Part shown: positions 45,449-53,397 of the stretch, piece after piece | How the letters are laid out: each line of letters begins with the position of its first letter | Position numbering within the stretch: the stretch's first letter is position 1 | Origin: Sphingomonas horti | GTDB lineage: Bacteria > Pseudomonadota > Alphaproteobacteria > Sphingomonadales > Sphingomonadaceae | Reading direction: 5' to 3' | Length of the DNA stretch: 64,000 bases | Assembly (NCBI RefSeq): GCF_009753715.1 | Contig: NZ_WQMS01000007.1 | Location: 134,001-198,000 of the forward strand | The notes under the pieces: generated by a model | Told to the model about the DNA's origin: nothing | The model's input: only the letters and a program-made list of their open reading frames with translations | Database searches by the model: none | Program-made: the position numbers and the translations under genes

Positions 45449-45958
45449 TCAACGGCAATCCTCGATCACGCGCGAGACTTCGGGCCAGGCCGGCACGATC
45501 GCCCACTGCCCGCCCGCCACCAGCATGAAGCGCCCGCGGCTGAAGGCCATCTGGTCGAGCAGCGGGTCGCGCGTCGCGAAATCGACCTCCAGCCCCGCCT
45601 CGCTGCGCCCCGCCGCGCGCGGCGTGGCGGCATCGGTGGTGCGGATCGTGAGCGGCCCGGCGGCGGCGGTCGCCCAGATCAGGCGCACGCGCTGCGCCGC
45701 ATGGTCGCAACGCATGACCAGCACCGGCTTCATGCCGGCCTCGCCATAAGCCGCTTCGGTGTGGGTGCCCGCCCGGCGATAGCTCCAGTCACCCGGCGTC
45801 AGCGGCGCGTCGCGCCAGGCATCGCCCTGCGGAACGGGCGGCGGCGCCGGAGCGGGCGTGCGCGGAGGCGTCGGAACCGGCTCGGGCGGTGGCGCCGGAC
45901 GGTTCGGCGCCACGCACGCGGAAAGCATCAGAAGTGAAAAGCCGATCGCCCGCCGCAT
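45449..45958 (-). CDS. Putative lipoprotein
   Basis: 169 aa. Signal and lipobox MRRAIGFSLLMLSAC with Cys at 15, then a Pro-rich spacer (about 16-45). The globular part has GDWSYRRAGTHTEAAYG and a C-terminal VSRVIEDCR. It resembles small sphingomonad lipoproteins with no known function. The stretch upstream of the start is short and shows nothing special. Confidence 0.78.
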   Translation of the reverse strand: MRRAIGFSLLMLSACVAPNRPAPPPEPVPTPPRTPAPAPPPVPQGDAWRDAPLTPGDWSYRRAGTHTEAAYGEAGMKPVLVMRCDHAAQRVRLIWATAAAGPLTIRTTDAATPRAAGRSEAGLEVDFATRDPLLDQMAFSRGRFMLVAGGQWAIVPAWPEVSRVIEDCR

Positions 45959-46040
45959 GCGCTCTCCTGCCGTTGCCTGGATCAGCGCATGGCCGGAGCG
46001 GCCGCGCGTTGCAACCCGCCGGCACGACGGTGCGAGCGGC

Positions 46041-46766
46041 TCAGCCGATGAGCATGTGCGCGAAGTGCTGCCAGGCGGCGCTCTGGCTGACGAGCACGCG
46101 CAGCGGCTCCGATGCCAGGAACAGGCCGCCGCCCAGCATCGTGGCCGGATGCAGCCTGCCCCGCCGTCTCAGGTCGAACGCGACCAGCGCGATCAGGAAC
46201 AGGTTGGCGATCAGCATGCCGCCGACCGGCGGGATCACCGGCCAGTGCAGCATCCTGGAAAGCCGGGCCATCGGCGTCACGCACAGCGACAGGGTCGCGA
46301 GCAGCATCAGTCTCTTGTGATGCTGCGCCATGTTCCGCCGCAAAAGCGCGAGACTGAACAACCAGGCGAACATGCCGATGCTGACGAACGGGAAGATCAG
46401 GAACGCGGCCGGGTCGCGACCCGGCGGAGGCGTGCCGTTGCGGCCGCGCTCGATCGCGACCACCACGCCCAGCAGGAAGACGACCAGTGCCAACACGACC
46501 GCGAAGCCGCCGACCGTGCGGTGCAGCCTGATCTGGCCGGCGCCGATCAGCGCGGTCTGGCCGATATAGGTCAACACCCAGGCCGTGAAGACGAGGCCGT
46601 GGACGTGCAGGATCGGCGGCACGGCGGGACGGGCGAAATAATCGTGGAGGTAATAAGTGGGCGCGAAGCCGATGAAGGTGGCGAGGCCAAGCGCCACCGC
46701 GATCGATCCGAAGAAGATCCGATCGGCAGTCCAGGCCGGGCGGACAGGCGCGACAATCGTGGCCAT
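46041..46766 (-). CDS. Seven-helix membrane protein, DUF2306-like
   Basis: 241 aa with about six to seven membrane helices. Conserved-looking His residues sit at helix ends (ILHVHGLVFTAW, IRLHRTVGGFAVV, QHHKRLMLLATL), which resembles haem-binding cytochrome b561-like or DUF2306 membrane proteins. No biochemical role can be assigned. Confidence 0.7.
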   Translation of the reverse strand: MATIVAPVRPAWTADRIFFGSIAVALGLATFIGFAPTYYLHDYFARPAVPPILHVHGLVFTAWVLTYIGQTALIGAGQIRLHRTVGGFAVVLALVVFLLGVVVAIERGRNGTPPPGRDPAAFLIFPFVSIGMFAWLFSLALLRRNMAQHHKRLMLLATLSLCVTPMARLSRMLHWPVIPPVGGMLIANLFLIALVAFDLRRRGRLHPATMLGGGLFLASEPLRVLVSQSAAWQHFAHMLIG

Positions 46767-46854
46767 CGACTCGCTCCCGCTGAAGGAATGAGATCAGGCG
46801 ACCCGTGCGGCCTTCATAGCGAAGCCGTGCGCGGCCGATAGCATGGAAGCGACC

Positions 46855-47541
46855 TCATGTCGCGTCGTGGAAAATGATGCCCAGCGTGAAGCGCAATCCG
46901 CTGCGGACGCGGCTGACGCCGTGCCGCATCTGCACGCGATAGTCGCCGCGGCTTCCTCGGACCGGCCGTTCGCGGACGGGAAACACGACCGCGTCGCCAT
47001 GGGCGAGCGGCACCACCTCGGCACGCGACTGCATCCGCGGCCGCTGCTCGGTCAGCACGAACTCCCCGCCCTCGAAATCTCGTCCCGGGGCCGACAACAG
47101 CACCGCGACCTGCAGCGGAAACACATGGTCGCCGTAAACATCCTGGTGGAGCGCGTTCCAGTCGCCTGCCTGGTAGCGCAGGATCAACGGCGTCGGCCGC
47201 CCCTGCCCCGCCGCATGGCATTCCGTCAGAAACGCGGCATGCGACTCCGGAAACCGCCGGTCCTGCCCCAGCCGCTCCGCCCAGCGGTTCGCGATCGCGG
47301 CCAGCGAGGGATAAAGCTGCTCACGCAGCTTGGCGACCCGATCGGGCAATGGATAGGCGAAGTAGCGATACTCCCCCTGCCCGAAGCCATGCCGCGCCAT
47401 GTCGACGCGGCTGCGGAACAGGCTCTCTTCGGTCCACCATTTCCGCGCTTCGGCACAGGCTTCGCGCGAAAGAAGCTCCGGCAGAACCGCGCAGCCCTGC
47501 GCGTTCAGTTCGGTTTCCAGAGAAGGTCCGGTCGCATCCAT
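46855..47541 (-). CDS. 2OG-Fe(II) oxygenase
   Basis: 228 aa from the ATG at 47541; an in-frame TTG at 47568 would add nine residues. The iron-binding facial triad is visible as LHQDVYGDH (HxD) and the late MRHGVSRV, with Arg in VRSGLRFTLGIIF for 2-oxoglutarate. The fold is prolyl-hydroxylase-like (P4Hc). Substrate unknown; related proteins act on proteins, nucleic acids or small molecules. Confidence 0.85.
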   Translation of the reverse strand: MDATGPSLETELNAQGCAVLPELLSREACAEARKWWTEESLFRSRVDMARHGFGQGEYRYFAYPLPDRVAKLREQLYPSLAAIANRWAERLGQDRRFPESHAAFLTECHAAGQGRPTPLILRYQAGDWNALHQDVYGDHVFPLQVAVLLSAPGRDFEGGEFVLTEQRPRMQSRAEVVPLAHGDAVVFPVRERPVRGSRGDYRVQMRHGVSRVRSGLRFTLGIIFHDAT

Positions 47542-47590
47542 TGCTGGCGAGTAGAACTCCAGGTGCAACCGAACGTCCCGTGACTTGCCT

Positions 47591-48612
47591 TCAAACCGGC
47601 GCGACCGCCGATGTCGGCAAAAAGAGCAGCGGAGCCTCCGTCTCGGCCCGCACCTCTTCGAGCCAGGCGCGGCCGCTGATTCCCTGCCGTCCTAGCTCTT
47701 CGAGCGTGAGCGCGGACCCAACCGCGGCGGCTTCCCGTGCTCGCGTCCCGGCAACGCTGTCCCGAAGCGCCTTGGCCCGTGCATCGAGTGCATTGGACCA
47801 GTCCTGCGTGCCGACAGGCGCGTCAGCCTGCAAAGCGTCCGCCACGGCTGCCTGTCCGAGACGCAGCCGGTCCCCGGCACGCACCAACGCCAGAGCGCCG
47901 TCCTCGGCCGCCTTGCGCGCGACCGCGTCTTCGCCACTGGCGAGCCGCGCCTGCACCCGCGCCGACGAAGCAAAGGCGAGGGCCTCCAGAAACGGCTCGG
48001 CCGCGATCGGGTCGGGATTGCCGTCCAGCAGCTCGAGCGCGCGCCGCTCGAACTGGTTGGATAGGAAGATCGCCTCCTCTGCCACATGTCGCCACTGCGG
48101 GAGCGGGTCGGTGAGCAGCCAGGCTTCGTCCAGCATCTGCGCGGTAGTCCGCAGTCGCGTGAAATCCTCGGCGATGCGGTCGCGCTTCAGGAATTCAACG
48201 CCGCGCGCGATCGCGTCGAGCCGATCGCCCAGCGCATCGACCTTGGCCTCCACCCTGCCGATCTTCGCCGCCAGCACGGCGAAGCCGGCCACCGACACGC
48301 CGATCCCGGCGGCGTAGACCGCCAGATTGGCGATCTGCAGGTTCTGGACGACGTTCACCGCCGCCTTGATCTGCTCGTTCTGCACATAGCTGACCGTGTG
48401 GCCGACCAGGTCGACGGCGGTGCCGAAGCCCGGGGCACCGCCGGACAGGACTTTGCCGGCCAGGTTGGCCAGCCCGGAAGTCTCCTGGAGATGCCCAACG
48501 ATCCGCCCTTCGCGACCGAGCGGATGATCGAGCCATAGACTTTGTACTCGCCGGAACCGACGCCAGCGGTCAGCAACTCGGGTATTTGGCGCAAAAACAG
48601 GGTCGTGATCAC
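47591..48612 (-). pseudogene. Unknown gene B of a coupled pair, with a one-base frameshift
   Basis: The gene should start at GTG 48612, which overlaps the stop of gene A (TGGTGA). Frame 1 gives VITTLFLRQIPELLTAGVGS and continues to about 48510, then breaks; the downstream frame continues with LQETSGLANLAGKVLSGGAP and a hydrophobic segment (YAAGIGVSVAGFAVLAA) to the stop at 47591. The frames join if one G is added to the GGG run at 48506-48508, giving SVAKGRIVGHLQ. The restored protein is about 340 aa, with one likely membrane hairpin and a helical C-terminal part. Function unknown. A homopolymer sequencing error is possible. Confidence 0.75.
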
Positions 48613-49301
48613 CAGAGCCTCCGCGCATTGTCCGCGGCTTCGGTGTAGCGGGCGGCGAGTTGGTCGAGGATCGACGGGTGCTTGGGCGTGCCGCGGATCA
48701 GCATCACGCCAACGTGATCCGCGACCTTGCGCCACAGCCGCGCCTCGGTCTTATCCCAGATCCGCGCCGAGTTGATCAGGCCGGTGGAGACGGCGACGGC
48801 GGCGGCGGTTCCACCGACCACGATCACCGGCCAATGGACCACTGTGGTCGCGAACAAGCCGGTGCCGAGCAGTCCGCCTGTGGTAGTCACCGCGAAAGAT
48901 GGGATGGCGGCTGCAATCGCCGCCCCGCCGACGATCGGTGCCACGCCGCTCGCCACGTCCTGCCAACCTTCGAAGCCGTCCGCCGCGCCCGCAGACGCGC
49001 CTGGATCGCGACTCCAGATCGCCTGATGATCGACGATGTCTGCAAGTGCGCGGTTCGCTTCCTCGACCAGCTGGTTCGCGATCGGCTCCGCGACCTCGAT
49101 GACCTTCGGCTCAACCACGCGTCGGATGTACGATCCTTGCCCGATCAGCCCGTCCTTCCAGGACGCACCCTTCAGCGTGTCGGCAAGGCCGGCGATCAGG
49201 TCGGCCGCGGCCTGGTTAAGTACCCGCGCGGCGATCAGAACCTGCTCGTCACGCCACTCGTCCAGCTCGTGGCGCGCGAGGAAGCCGTTCAGATTGAGCA
49301 T
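48609..49301 (-). CDS. Unknown gene A of a coupled pair; source of the flanking direct repeats
   Basis: 230 aa. The first half is helical and acidic/basic mixed (ARHELDEWRDEQVLIAARVLN); the second half has hydrophobic stretches that look like two membrane segments (VAPIVGGAAIAAAIPSFAV; PVIVVGGTAAAVAVSTGL). AAGGGGGAAAG precedes the ATG. Translationally coupled to gene B. Its leader and first ~24 codons are duplicated at 55416-55531. No family recognised; the pair could be a membrane-acting two-component system but nothing shows this. Confidence 0.75.
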   Translation of the reverse strand: MLNLNGFLARHELDEWRDEQVLIAARVLNQAAADLIAGLADTLKGASWKDGLIGQGSYIRRVVEPKVIEVAEPIANQLVEEANRALADIVDHQAIWSRDPGASAGAADGFEGWQDVASGVAPIVGGAAIAAAIPSFAVTTTGGLLGTGLFATTVVHWPVIVVGGTAAAVAVSTGLINSARIWDKTEARLWRKVADHVGVMLIRGTPKHPSILDQLAARYTEAADNARRLW

Positions 49302-49349
49302 CTTTCCCCCTTGGGCGGCATATCAGCACGCGGGCAACGCCGGCGCAAG
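49231..49349. repeat. Left direct repeat of the accessory island
   Basis: 119 nt that match 55416-55531 in the same orientation, with a 3-nt difference (CCC absent in the right copy) and a few substitutions. It covers the 5' end and Shine-Dalgarno region of gene A. Confidence 0.92.
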
Positions 49350-49361
49350 ATCGGTTGGCAC

Positions 49362-49517
49362 TCACAGGAAGATGATCGCGCCCCAGAGCGCGACGCTGAG
49401 GATCAGCAGCACCTTCTCCCAACGCTTCCAGAAGCGCCGTCCCTGCTCGATGTCGGCCGGACCAGCGACAGCCATGCAGTAGAGGAGGAAGAGGCCGAGC
49501 AGGACGAATATTGGCAT
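49362..49517 (-). CDS. 51-residue two-helix membrane protein
   Basis: ATG 49517, TGA 49362. Two hydrophobic helices (MPIFVLLGLFLLYCMAVAG and VLLILSVALWGAIIFL) flank a basic turn (GRRFWKRWEK). It lies just inside the left repeat. No strong Shine-Dalgarno. Function unknown. Confidence 0.55.
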   Translation of the reverse strand: MPIFVLLGLFLLYCMAVAGPADIEQGRRFWKRWEKVLLILSVALWGAIIFL

Positions 49518-49580
49518 GCACCCGCCATGATCGACGCTTGCGACAGGAATGGTCGTGCATCATGACGACGTGTAGATTGA

Positions 49581-49613
49581 ATATCCCTTAGGAAGTGATA
49601 TCTTATGGGATAT
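49581..49613 (+). promoter_or_regulatory. Inverted-repeat operator at the PIN toxin start
   Basis: ATATCCC (49581-49587) and GGGATAT (49607-49613) form an inverted repeat with GATATC at its centre, and the right arm contains the start codon of the PIN gene. Likely autoregulatory site for the toxin-antitoxin pair. Confidence 0.7.
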
Positions 49614-50037
49614 GCTGAAGATCGTCCTTGATACGGATATCATTGTCACGGCGCTCAGGAGCGCGACCGGCGGCAGCAACGCTGTCCTGCGTGAGGCGGC
49701 GCTTGGACGCGTGACGCCGCTGGTTACCCCGGCATTGTTCCTCGAATATGAGGCGGTGCTGAAGCGGCCCGAACAGCGGCTCGCCCATGCACTGGGACTG
49801 ACGGAAATAGATCGGTTCCTGGCCGCCTTGGCGAGCGCCTGCGAGCCGGTGGAGGTGAGTTTTCAATGGCGGCCGCAGCTCTCGGACCCGAATGATGAGA
49901 TGGTCCTGGAAGCGGCGGTCAATGGCCGGGCCGATGCTCTGATCACGCACAATGTGCGCGATTTCGCCAGAGGCGCGGAGCGGTTCGGTCTGAGAGTGCT
50001 GAAACCGGGTGAATTGTTGAAGGAGTTACCGTCATGA
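49612..50037 (+). CDS. PIN-domain toxin
   Basis: 141 aa. PIN nuclease acidic residues: KIVLDTDIIV (first Asp), FLEYEAVL, DPNDEMVLEAAV and ITHNVRDF. This group of PIN proteins is usually paired with a DNA-binding antitoxin and degrades RNA. The antitoxin gene follows with a 4-nt ATGA overlap, toxin first, which is the reverse of the usual VapBC order. Confidence 0.85.
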   Translation: MLKIVLDTDIIVTALRSATGGSNAVLREAALGRVTPLVTPALFLEYEAVLKRPEQRLAHALGLTEIDRFLAALASACEPVEVSFQWRPQLSDPNDEMVLEAAVNGRADALITHNVRDFARGAERFGLRVLKPGELLKELPS

Positions 50038-50279
50038 GCAAGGCCTCCTATCCGCTCAAGCTGCCGGCATCGGTCAAGCAAGCGGCCGCGCGGCTGGCCA
50101 AGGAAGACGGCGTGTCCCTAAATCAGTGGATTGCGGTTGCCATCGCCCAGAAGATCGGCGTGGTCGAAACGGCATCCGATTTCCTGAAGCGGCGCGCGGG
50201 CAAGGCAGGCGCTGCGGACATGCTGCCGTTTCTCGACGGGGCGAAGCGCGAGGCGCCGCCAGCCGGCGATGAATTATAA
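50034..50279 (+). CDS. HicB/RHH-type antitoxin
   Basis: 81 aa. LKLPASVKQAAARLAKEDGVSLNQWIAVAIA is a ribbon-helix-helix HicB-type domain (about 6-42), and the C-terminal part (AADMLPFLDGAK) is expected to wrap the toxin. Together with the PIN protein it forms a self-regulated pair that reads the operator at 49581-49613. Confidence 0.85.
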   Translation: MSKASYPLKLPASVKQAAARLAKEDGVSLNQWIAVAIAQKIGVVETASDFLKRRAGKAGAADMLPFLDGAKREAPPAGDEL

Positions 50280-50327
50280 CGGCCATGCGTTGATCGCACC
50301 GCCAGTCGCTGCTGCCGTCGGTTCAGC

Positions 50328-51326
50328 CTAGCGCCGCGCCGCGACGAGCCCGTTTGCCAGTTCCAGCCGTTCCCGCATCGCCGCCTTCAGCGCTCCGGGT
50401 TCCTCGATCACCAGATCGCCCGCCCAGGTGAAGAGGTGCTCGGCCATTTCGCGCAGTCCGCCGGCGGCGAAGCGGATGCGCAGGGAGCCGTCCTCGAGCG
50501 GCTCGACCGTCTGGCTCCGATGGAAGCGCCAGGCGCGGGCGCGCGGCGTGGCGTGGGGGAGGATGCGCAGCGTGACCTCGTGGGTGCCGTCGCGCCAGAC
50601 GCCGAAACTCTGCGACAGCCACGCGTCCAGGTCGAAGTCATCGGGCGCGCAGCCGGGCGTGTCGCTCAGCCGCACGTCCAGCATCCGGTCAAGGCGGAAC
50701 AGCACTGGGTCCAGCTCTGGCTTGCCGTCGCGCGGCGGCAGCTTGCCGACCAGATAGGTCAGGGGGCCGAAGGCGACGCCGTACGGGATAACGCGCCGCC
50801 ACTGCGGCTCGCCGTCCTCGCGCGCATAGTCGAACTCGACGCAGGCGCCCGCCAGAATTGCGTGCTGGATGGTGGTGAGCGTCGCCGGATCGGCTTCCGC
50901 GGCAGGGCCGGCGGCCACCATCTTGCGGTTGGCGCGTGCCAGCAACTCCAGGTCCGGGTCGAGCCGCCGCTTCTCGCGGTCATCCAGCGCGCCCTTCACT
51001 TTGGCGAGCAGGCTGGCGAGCAAGGCCGCGCGAGGCGAGTCCTCGATCAGCCGCGCATCCGCCTCGGCCTGCAGAGCGGCCAGCTCCTCGGGCGTCGGTC
51101 GGGTATAAACGCGGCGCAGGGAACCCAGGATCCGGAAGCGCTTGCGTGCCCCGTCCGCCTGCTCATCGAGGTCAAAATGCAGCGCGATCACGTCGCGCAT
51201 CCGCTCGGCCGTGCGGCGATTGACGCCGACTGCCTCAGCCATGTCGTCAAGCGTCAGCCCCTCCGCGCTCTCGCTGAGCGCGTGCACCAGCGACAGCAGC
51301 CGATCCAGCTTGGCCATTCGCGTCAT
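50328..51326 (-). CDS. WYL-domain transcriptional regulator
   Basis: 332 aa. An N-terminal winged helix-turn-helix (LDRLLSLVHALSESAEGLTLDDMAEAV) precedes a WYL domain (about 140-215: AILAGACVEFDYARE, VIPYGVAFGPLTYLVGK). It is a YafY/PafBC-like regulator that often controls defence or DNA-damage genes. AAGGGGG upstream supports ATG 51326. Targets unknown. Confidence 0.88.
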   Translation of the reverse strand: MTRMAKLDRLLSLVHALSESAEGLTLDDMAEAVGVNRRTAERMRDVIALHFDLDEQADGARKRFRILGSLRRVYTRPTPEELAALQAEADARLIEDSPRAALLASLLAKVKGALDDREKRRLDPDLELLARANRKMVAAGPAAEADPATLTTIQHAILAGACVEFDYAREDGEPQWRRVIPYGVAFGPLTYLVGKLPPRDGKPELDPVLFRLDRMLDVRLSDTPGCAPDDFDLDAWLSQSFGVWRDGTHEVTLRILPHATPRARAWRFHRSQTVEPLEDGSLRIRFAAGGLREMAEHLFTWAGDLVIEEPGALKAAMRERLELANGLVAARR

Positions 51327-51358
51327 GCGGCAATCCCCCTTGCCGCTTAGTCGGACAA

Positions 51359-51766
51359 TCAGGCCTGGTTTGTGAAGGGGTTTCGGATGCAGAGCCCACC
51401 CTCAATCTCCATCCCGTTCTGCATATCTTCTGAATAGAGCAGGTCGCACCGCGCTTGCAGCGCCGCGGCGACGATCAAGGCGTCATAGACGGAAAGGCCG
51501 TACCGCTCCGCCAGCCACAGCGCATGTGTGTGGGTTTTCAGGTCGACCGGGTGGATCGCGCGCGCCAGAGCGCGGATGGAGGCCAGCCCATCCCTGACCT
51601 GCCGCCAGTCGAAGCCGAGCTTGCGCCGCGCCACATTGGCAAACTCGTTCAGGACCTGCACGCTGACGTCGTTGCCCTCGGCCAGCAGCCGTTCGGCAAC
51701 CGTGGCGCGCGGATCGTCGGCGAACGCATAAACGAGGACGTTGGTATCGAGGAACGCCCGCGCCAT
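51359..51766 (-). CDS. VapC-type PIN toxin
   Basis: 135 aa PIN nuclease: FLDTNVLVYAF, the central NEFANVARRKL, YGLSVYDALIVAAA and LLYSEDMQNG carry the expected acidic residues. RNase toxin. It starts directly after the AbrB-type antitoxin stop with no gap. Confidence 0.9.
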   Translation of the reverse strand: MARAFLDTNVLVYAFADDPRATVAERLLAEGNDVSVQVLNEFANVARRKLGFDWRQVRDGLASIRALARAIHPVDLKTHTHALWLAERYGLSVYDALIVAAALQARCDLLYSEDMQNGMEIEGGLCIRNPFTNQA

Positions 51767-52000
51767 TCAGCGGCGCTCGTTCGCCTCGTCGCGATCGAAG
51801 CTCCACCCGGGAGGGAGCGGCCGCCGCAGCTTCCGGATCGTCTCCAGCGCGCGCAGCCGCACCTGGTCGCGATCAACCACGAACGAACCATCGCCGGCGA
51901 CGCGCACCTGTATGTCGTCGCCTTCCTTCAGCGCTAGTGCCTCAACGACAGCGGCGGGAAGGCGGATCGCAAGGCTGTTTCCCCATCGCGCGACCTGCAT
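51767..52000 (-). CDS. AbrB/MazE-type antitoxin
   Basis: 77 aa, SpoVT/AbrB fold: MQVARWGNSLAIRLPAAVVE then LKEGDDIQVRVAGDGSFVV. It pairs with the VapC-type toxin just downstream. The ATG at 52000 was chosen because the family begins there; a longer frame runs through the operator. Confidence 0.9.
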   Translation of the reverse strand: MQVARWGNSLAIRLPAAVVEALALKEGDDIQVRVAGDGSFVVDRDQVRLRALETIRKLRRPLPPGWSFDRDEANERR

Positions 52001-52012
52001 GAAACGGCTCCT

Positions 52013-52035
52013 GATATACATGATCAATGTATATC
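52013..52035 (-). promoter_or_regulatory. Inverted-repeat operator of the AbrB/PIN pair
   Basis: GATATACA and TGTATATC form a perfect 8-bp inverted repeat around a 7-nt centre, 12 nt upstream of the antitoxin start, in an AT-rich patch. Confidence 0.75.
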
Positions 52036-52068
52036 TTTCACGGTGTCGAGTCAAGTTGGGGCCGGGCT

Positions 52069-52395
52069 TCACACCTCCACCGCGTCTAGCACTGTCCGTC
52101 CGAGGACGAGCTTGCCGTCCGCGTACACCATCGTCACTTCCGGGCCGTCGAGCCGGGGCGCCAATGCGTGCAGCACGGCGCCGGGAACGCGGATCGGGGA
52201 TGGCCAGCTCCCTCTGGCCGACACGTCGTAGGCGGCATCGGCGGAACGGAACGCCAGGCCATCCGGACCGGCCGTGATGATCAGCGGAAATGCCTTCAGG
52301 TCACTGCGTCGCTTTCGCCAGGTGGAGATTTTGCGCGCGCCATCGATCGCTTCGATCAGATCGGTCTTAGCGATGGTCATTTGCCAGATCTGCAT
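52069..52395 (-). CDS. Unknown protein downstream of the McrC fragment
   Basis: 108 aa with AAAGGAGA at good spacing. Alternating strands such as AFPLIITAGPDGLAFRSADAAYDVS and VTMVYADGKLVLGRTVLDA recall a beta-clamp-like module, but this is only an impression; no family is recognised. It sits 19 nt after the McrC stop and may have belonged to that restriction locus. Confidence 0.6.
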   Translation of the reverse strand: MQIWQMTIAKTDLIEAIDGARKISTWRKRRSDLKAFPLIITAGPDGLAFRSADAAYDVSARGSWPSPIRVPGAVLHALAPRLDGPEVTMVYADGKLVLGRTVLDAVEV

Positions 52396-52414
52396 GCCGT
52401 CTCCTTTCAGCTGC

Positions 52415-52640
52415 TCACGCCGCGCTCGCGGTCATCGCCGGACAGAGCGGGCGGAGGAGATTGCCAAGCGCCGCTGTGCAGTCTCTGCGGGAAGCGCTGA
52501 TGTCCACCGTCGCCACCTCCAGCCGCGCGCCGCTGGGTACGGCGATACGATGCAGCCCGAGCGAGCCCGGGGCGGCAAGGGCACGGTGATGCGGGTAGAG
52601 CAGCATCAGCCGGTCGACGCGGTAGAGCTGGGCGTAGCCC
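52415..52640 (-). pseudogene. McrC C-terminal fragment
   Basis: About 75 codons in the frame YAQLYRVDRLMLLYPHH, then ISASRRDCTAALGNLLRPL, which is the end of McrC, the nuclease partner of the modified-cytosine restriction GTPase McrB. The N-terminal ~80% and mcrB are absent. It joins the Cas9 fragment at about 52641. Confidence 0.72.
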
Positions 52641-53040
52641 CGGATTTGAAGCCGCGGCGCTTTGCGATATGGCCGAGGGCGACGGCGAACTCCGCAGGGA
52701 CCAAAAGCTTGTCGAGCCCGCGCGCGCGGAGATCCCAGGGATCGAGACCGGCCCGTTTCAGTGCGTCGGGCTCGTGCCCAGCCAACAATCCATGCTGGTG
52801 GAATAGGCGGCGCACGTCGGCCATTCGCTTGGCGCGGCGTCGGATGACGCGACGCAGCAGGCGGTTGCCGCGTCGAATCTGGTTGGTTGGCGTGCGTTCC
52901 TTGTCCGTCTCCGGAACATCGAACATCCAACTGCCCAACGCGACGACTTCTCCGGCGTCACCTTCGCGCAGGGGATGGCGCAGCACCGCCCATCCGCAAG
53001 ACGCGATGCCAAGATCGATACCAAAGACGAGCCCGCTCAT
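52641..53040 (-). pseudogene. cas9: Cas9 N-terminal fragment (type II, probably II-C)
   Basis: The first 133 codons of a Cas9: RuvC-I FGIDLGIASCGWAVL with catalytic Asp at 9, the Arg-rich bridge helix IRRGNRLLRRVIRRRAKRMA at 55-74, and the start of the recognition lobe DPWDLRARGLDKLL up to HIAKRRGFKS. Homology stops there. AAGGGGGAAACG precedes the ATG, so the start is intact. The remaining ~900 residues, including HNH, are missing, and no cas1, cas2 or array is seen. The open frame runs 11 more codons, out of register, through the McrC fragment. It cannot be active. Confidence 0.88.
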
Positions 53041-53084
53041 CGTTTCCCCCTTGCGTGCAAAAAAGCGCCTTGACCGGCGTACGT

Positions 53085-53259
53085 CAATCGGCGAGCGTGG
53101 CTGTGGCAAATCGGTAGGGAAGCCACGGTAACAGTTTGACTTCGCTGAGAAGGATGCCTTCGGGCCTGAATCCCTTACGGGAGATTCCTGAAAAGAAGTC
53201 CACTGATACAGAGGTTTCTCTGTTCATAGGCCCCCATCGGGAGACCGGTGGGGGCTTTT
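53085..53259 (+). ncRNA. Structured intergenic RNA next to the cas9 remnant (tracrRNA candidate)
   Basis: The plus strand, divergent from the cas9 start, can form several stems: CGTGGCT/AGCCACG, GAAGG/CCTTC, GAATC/GATTC and AGAG/CTCT, then a terminator at 53230-53259. Type II-C tracrRNAs often lie here and end this way. The anti-repeat cannot be confirmed without an array. The call is inference. Confidence 0.4.
53230..53259 (+). terminator. Rho-independent terminator
   Basis: GCCCCCATCGG / CCGGTGGGGGC (11 bp with one G-U pair), GAGA tetraloop, then TTTT. Only the plus strand has the T-run. Confidence 0.9.
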
Positions 53260-53361
53260 GCGTGGCCGCAAAGTCTTCGTTTGTGCTACTAAAACTGGCC
53301 GAACTAACCGGCATGCGCAAATCTCGCTACGTGCTATAGGGCCTGAAAATCCGTCCTTTTC

Positions 53362-53397
53362 AACCGGCACGGAAACCGGCACAAGAACCGGCATGGA
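53362..53397 (+). repeat. Three 12-nt tandem repeats at the Fic start
   Basis: AACCGGCA recurs every 12 nt (53362, 53374, 53386), and the third unit contains the fic ATG. A further AACCGGCAT is at 53306-53314. They may be regulator-binding iterons, or coding repeats (TGTE/TGTR) if translation starts upstream. Confidence 0.7.

Noticed and set aside
52069-52395. Beta-clamp (DnaN-like) protein
   Set aside because: Only the strand pattern looked similar; at 108 residues with no clear motif it was left as unknown.
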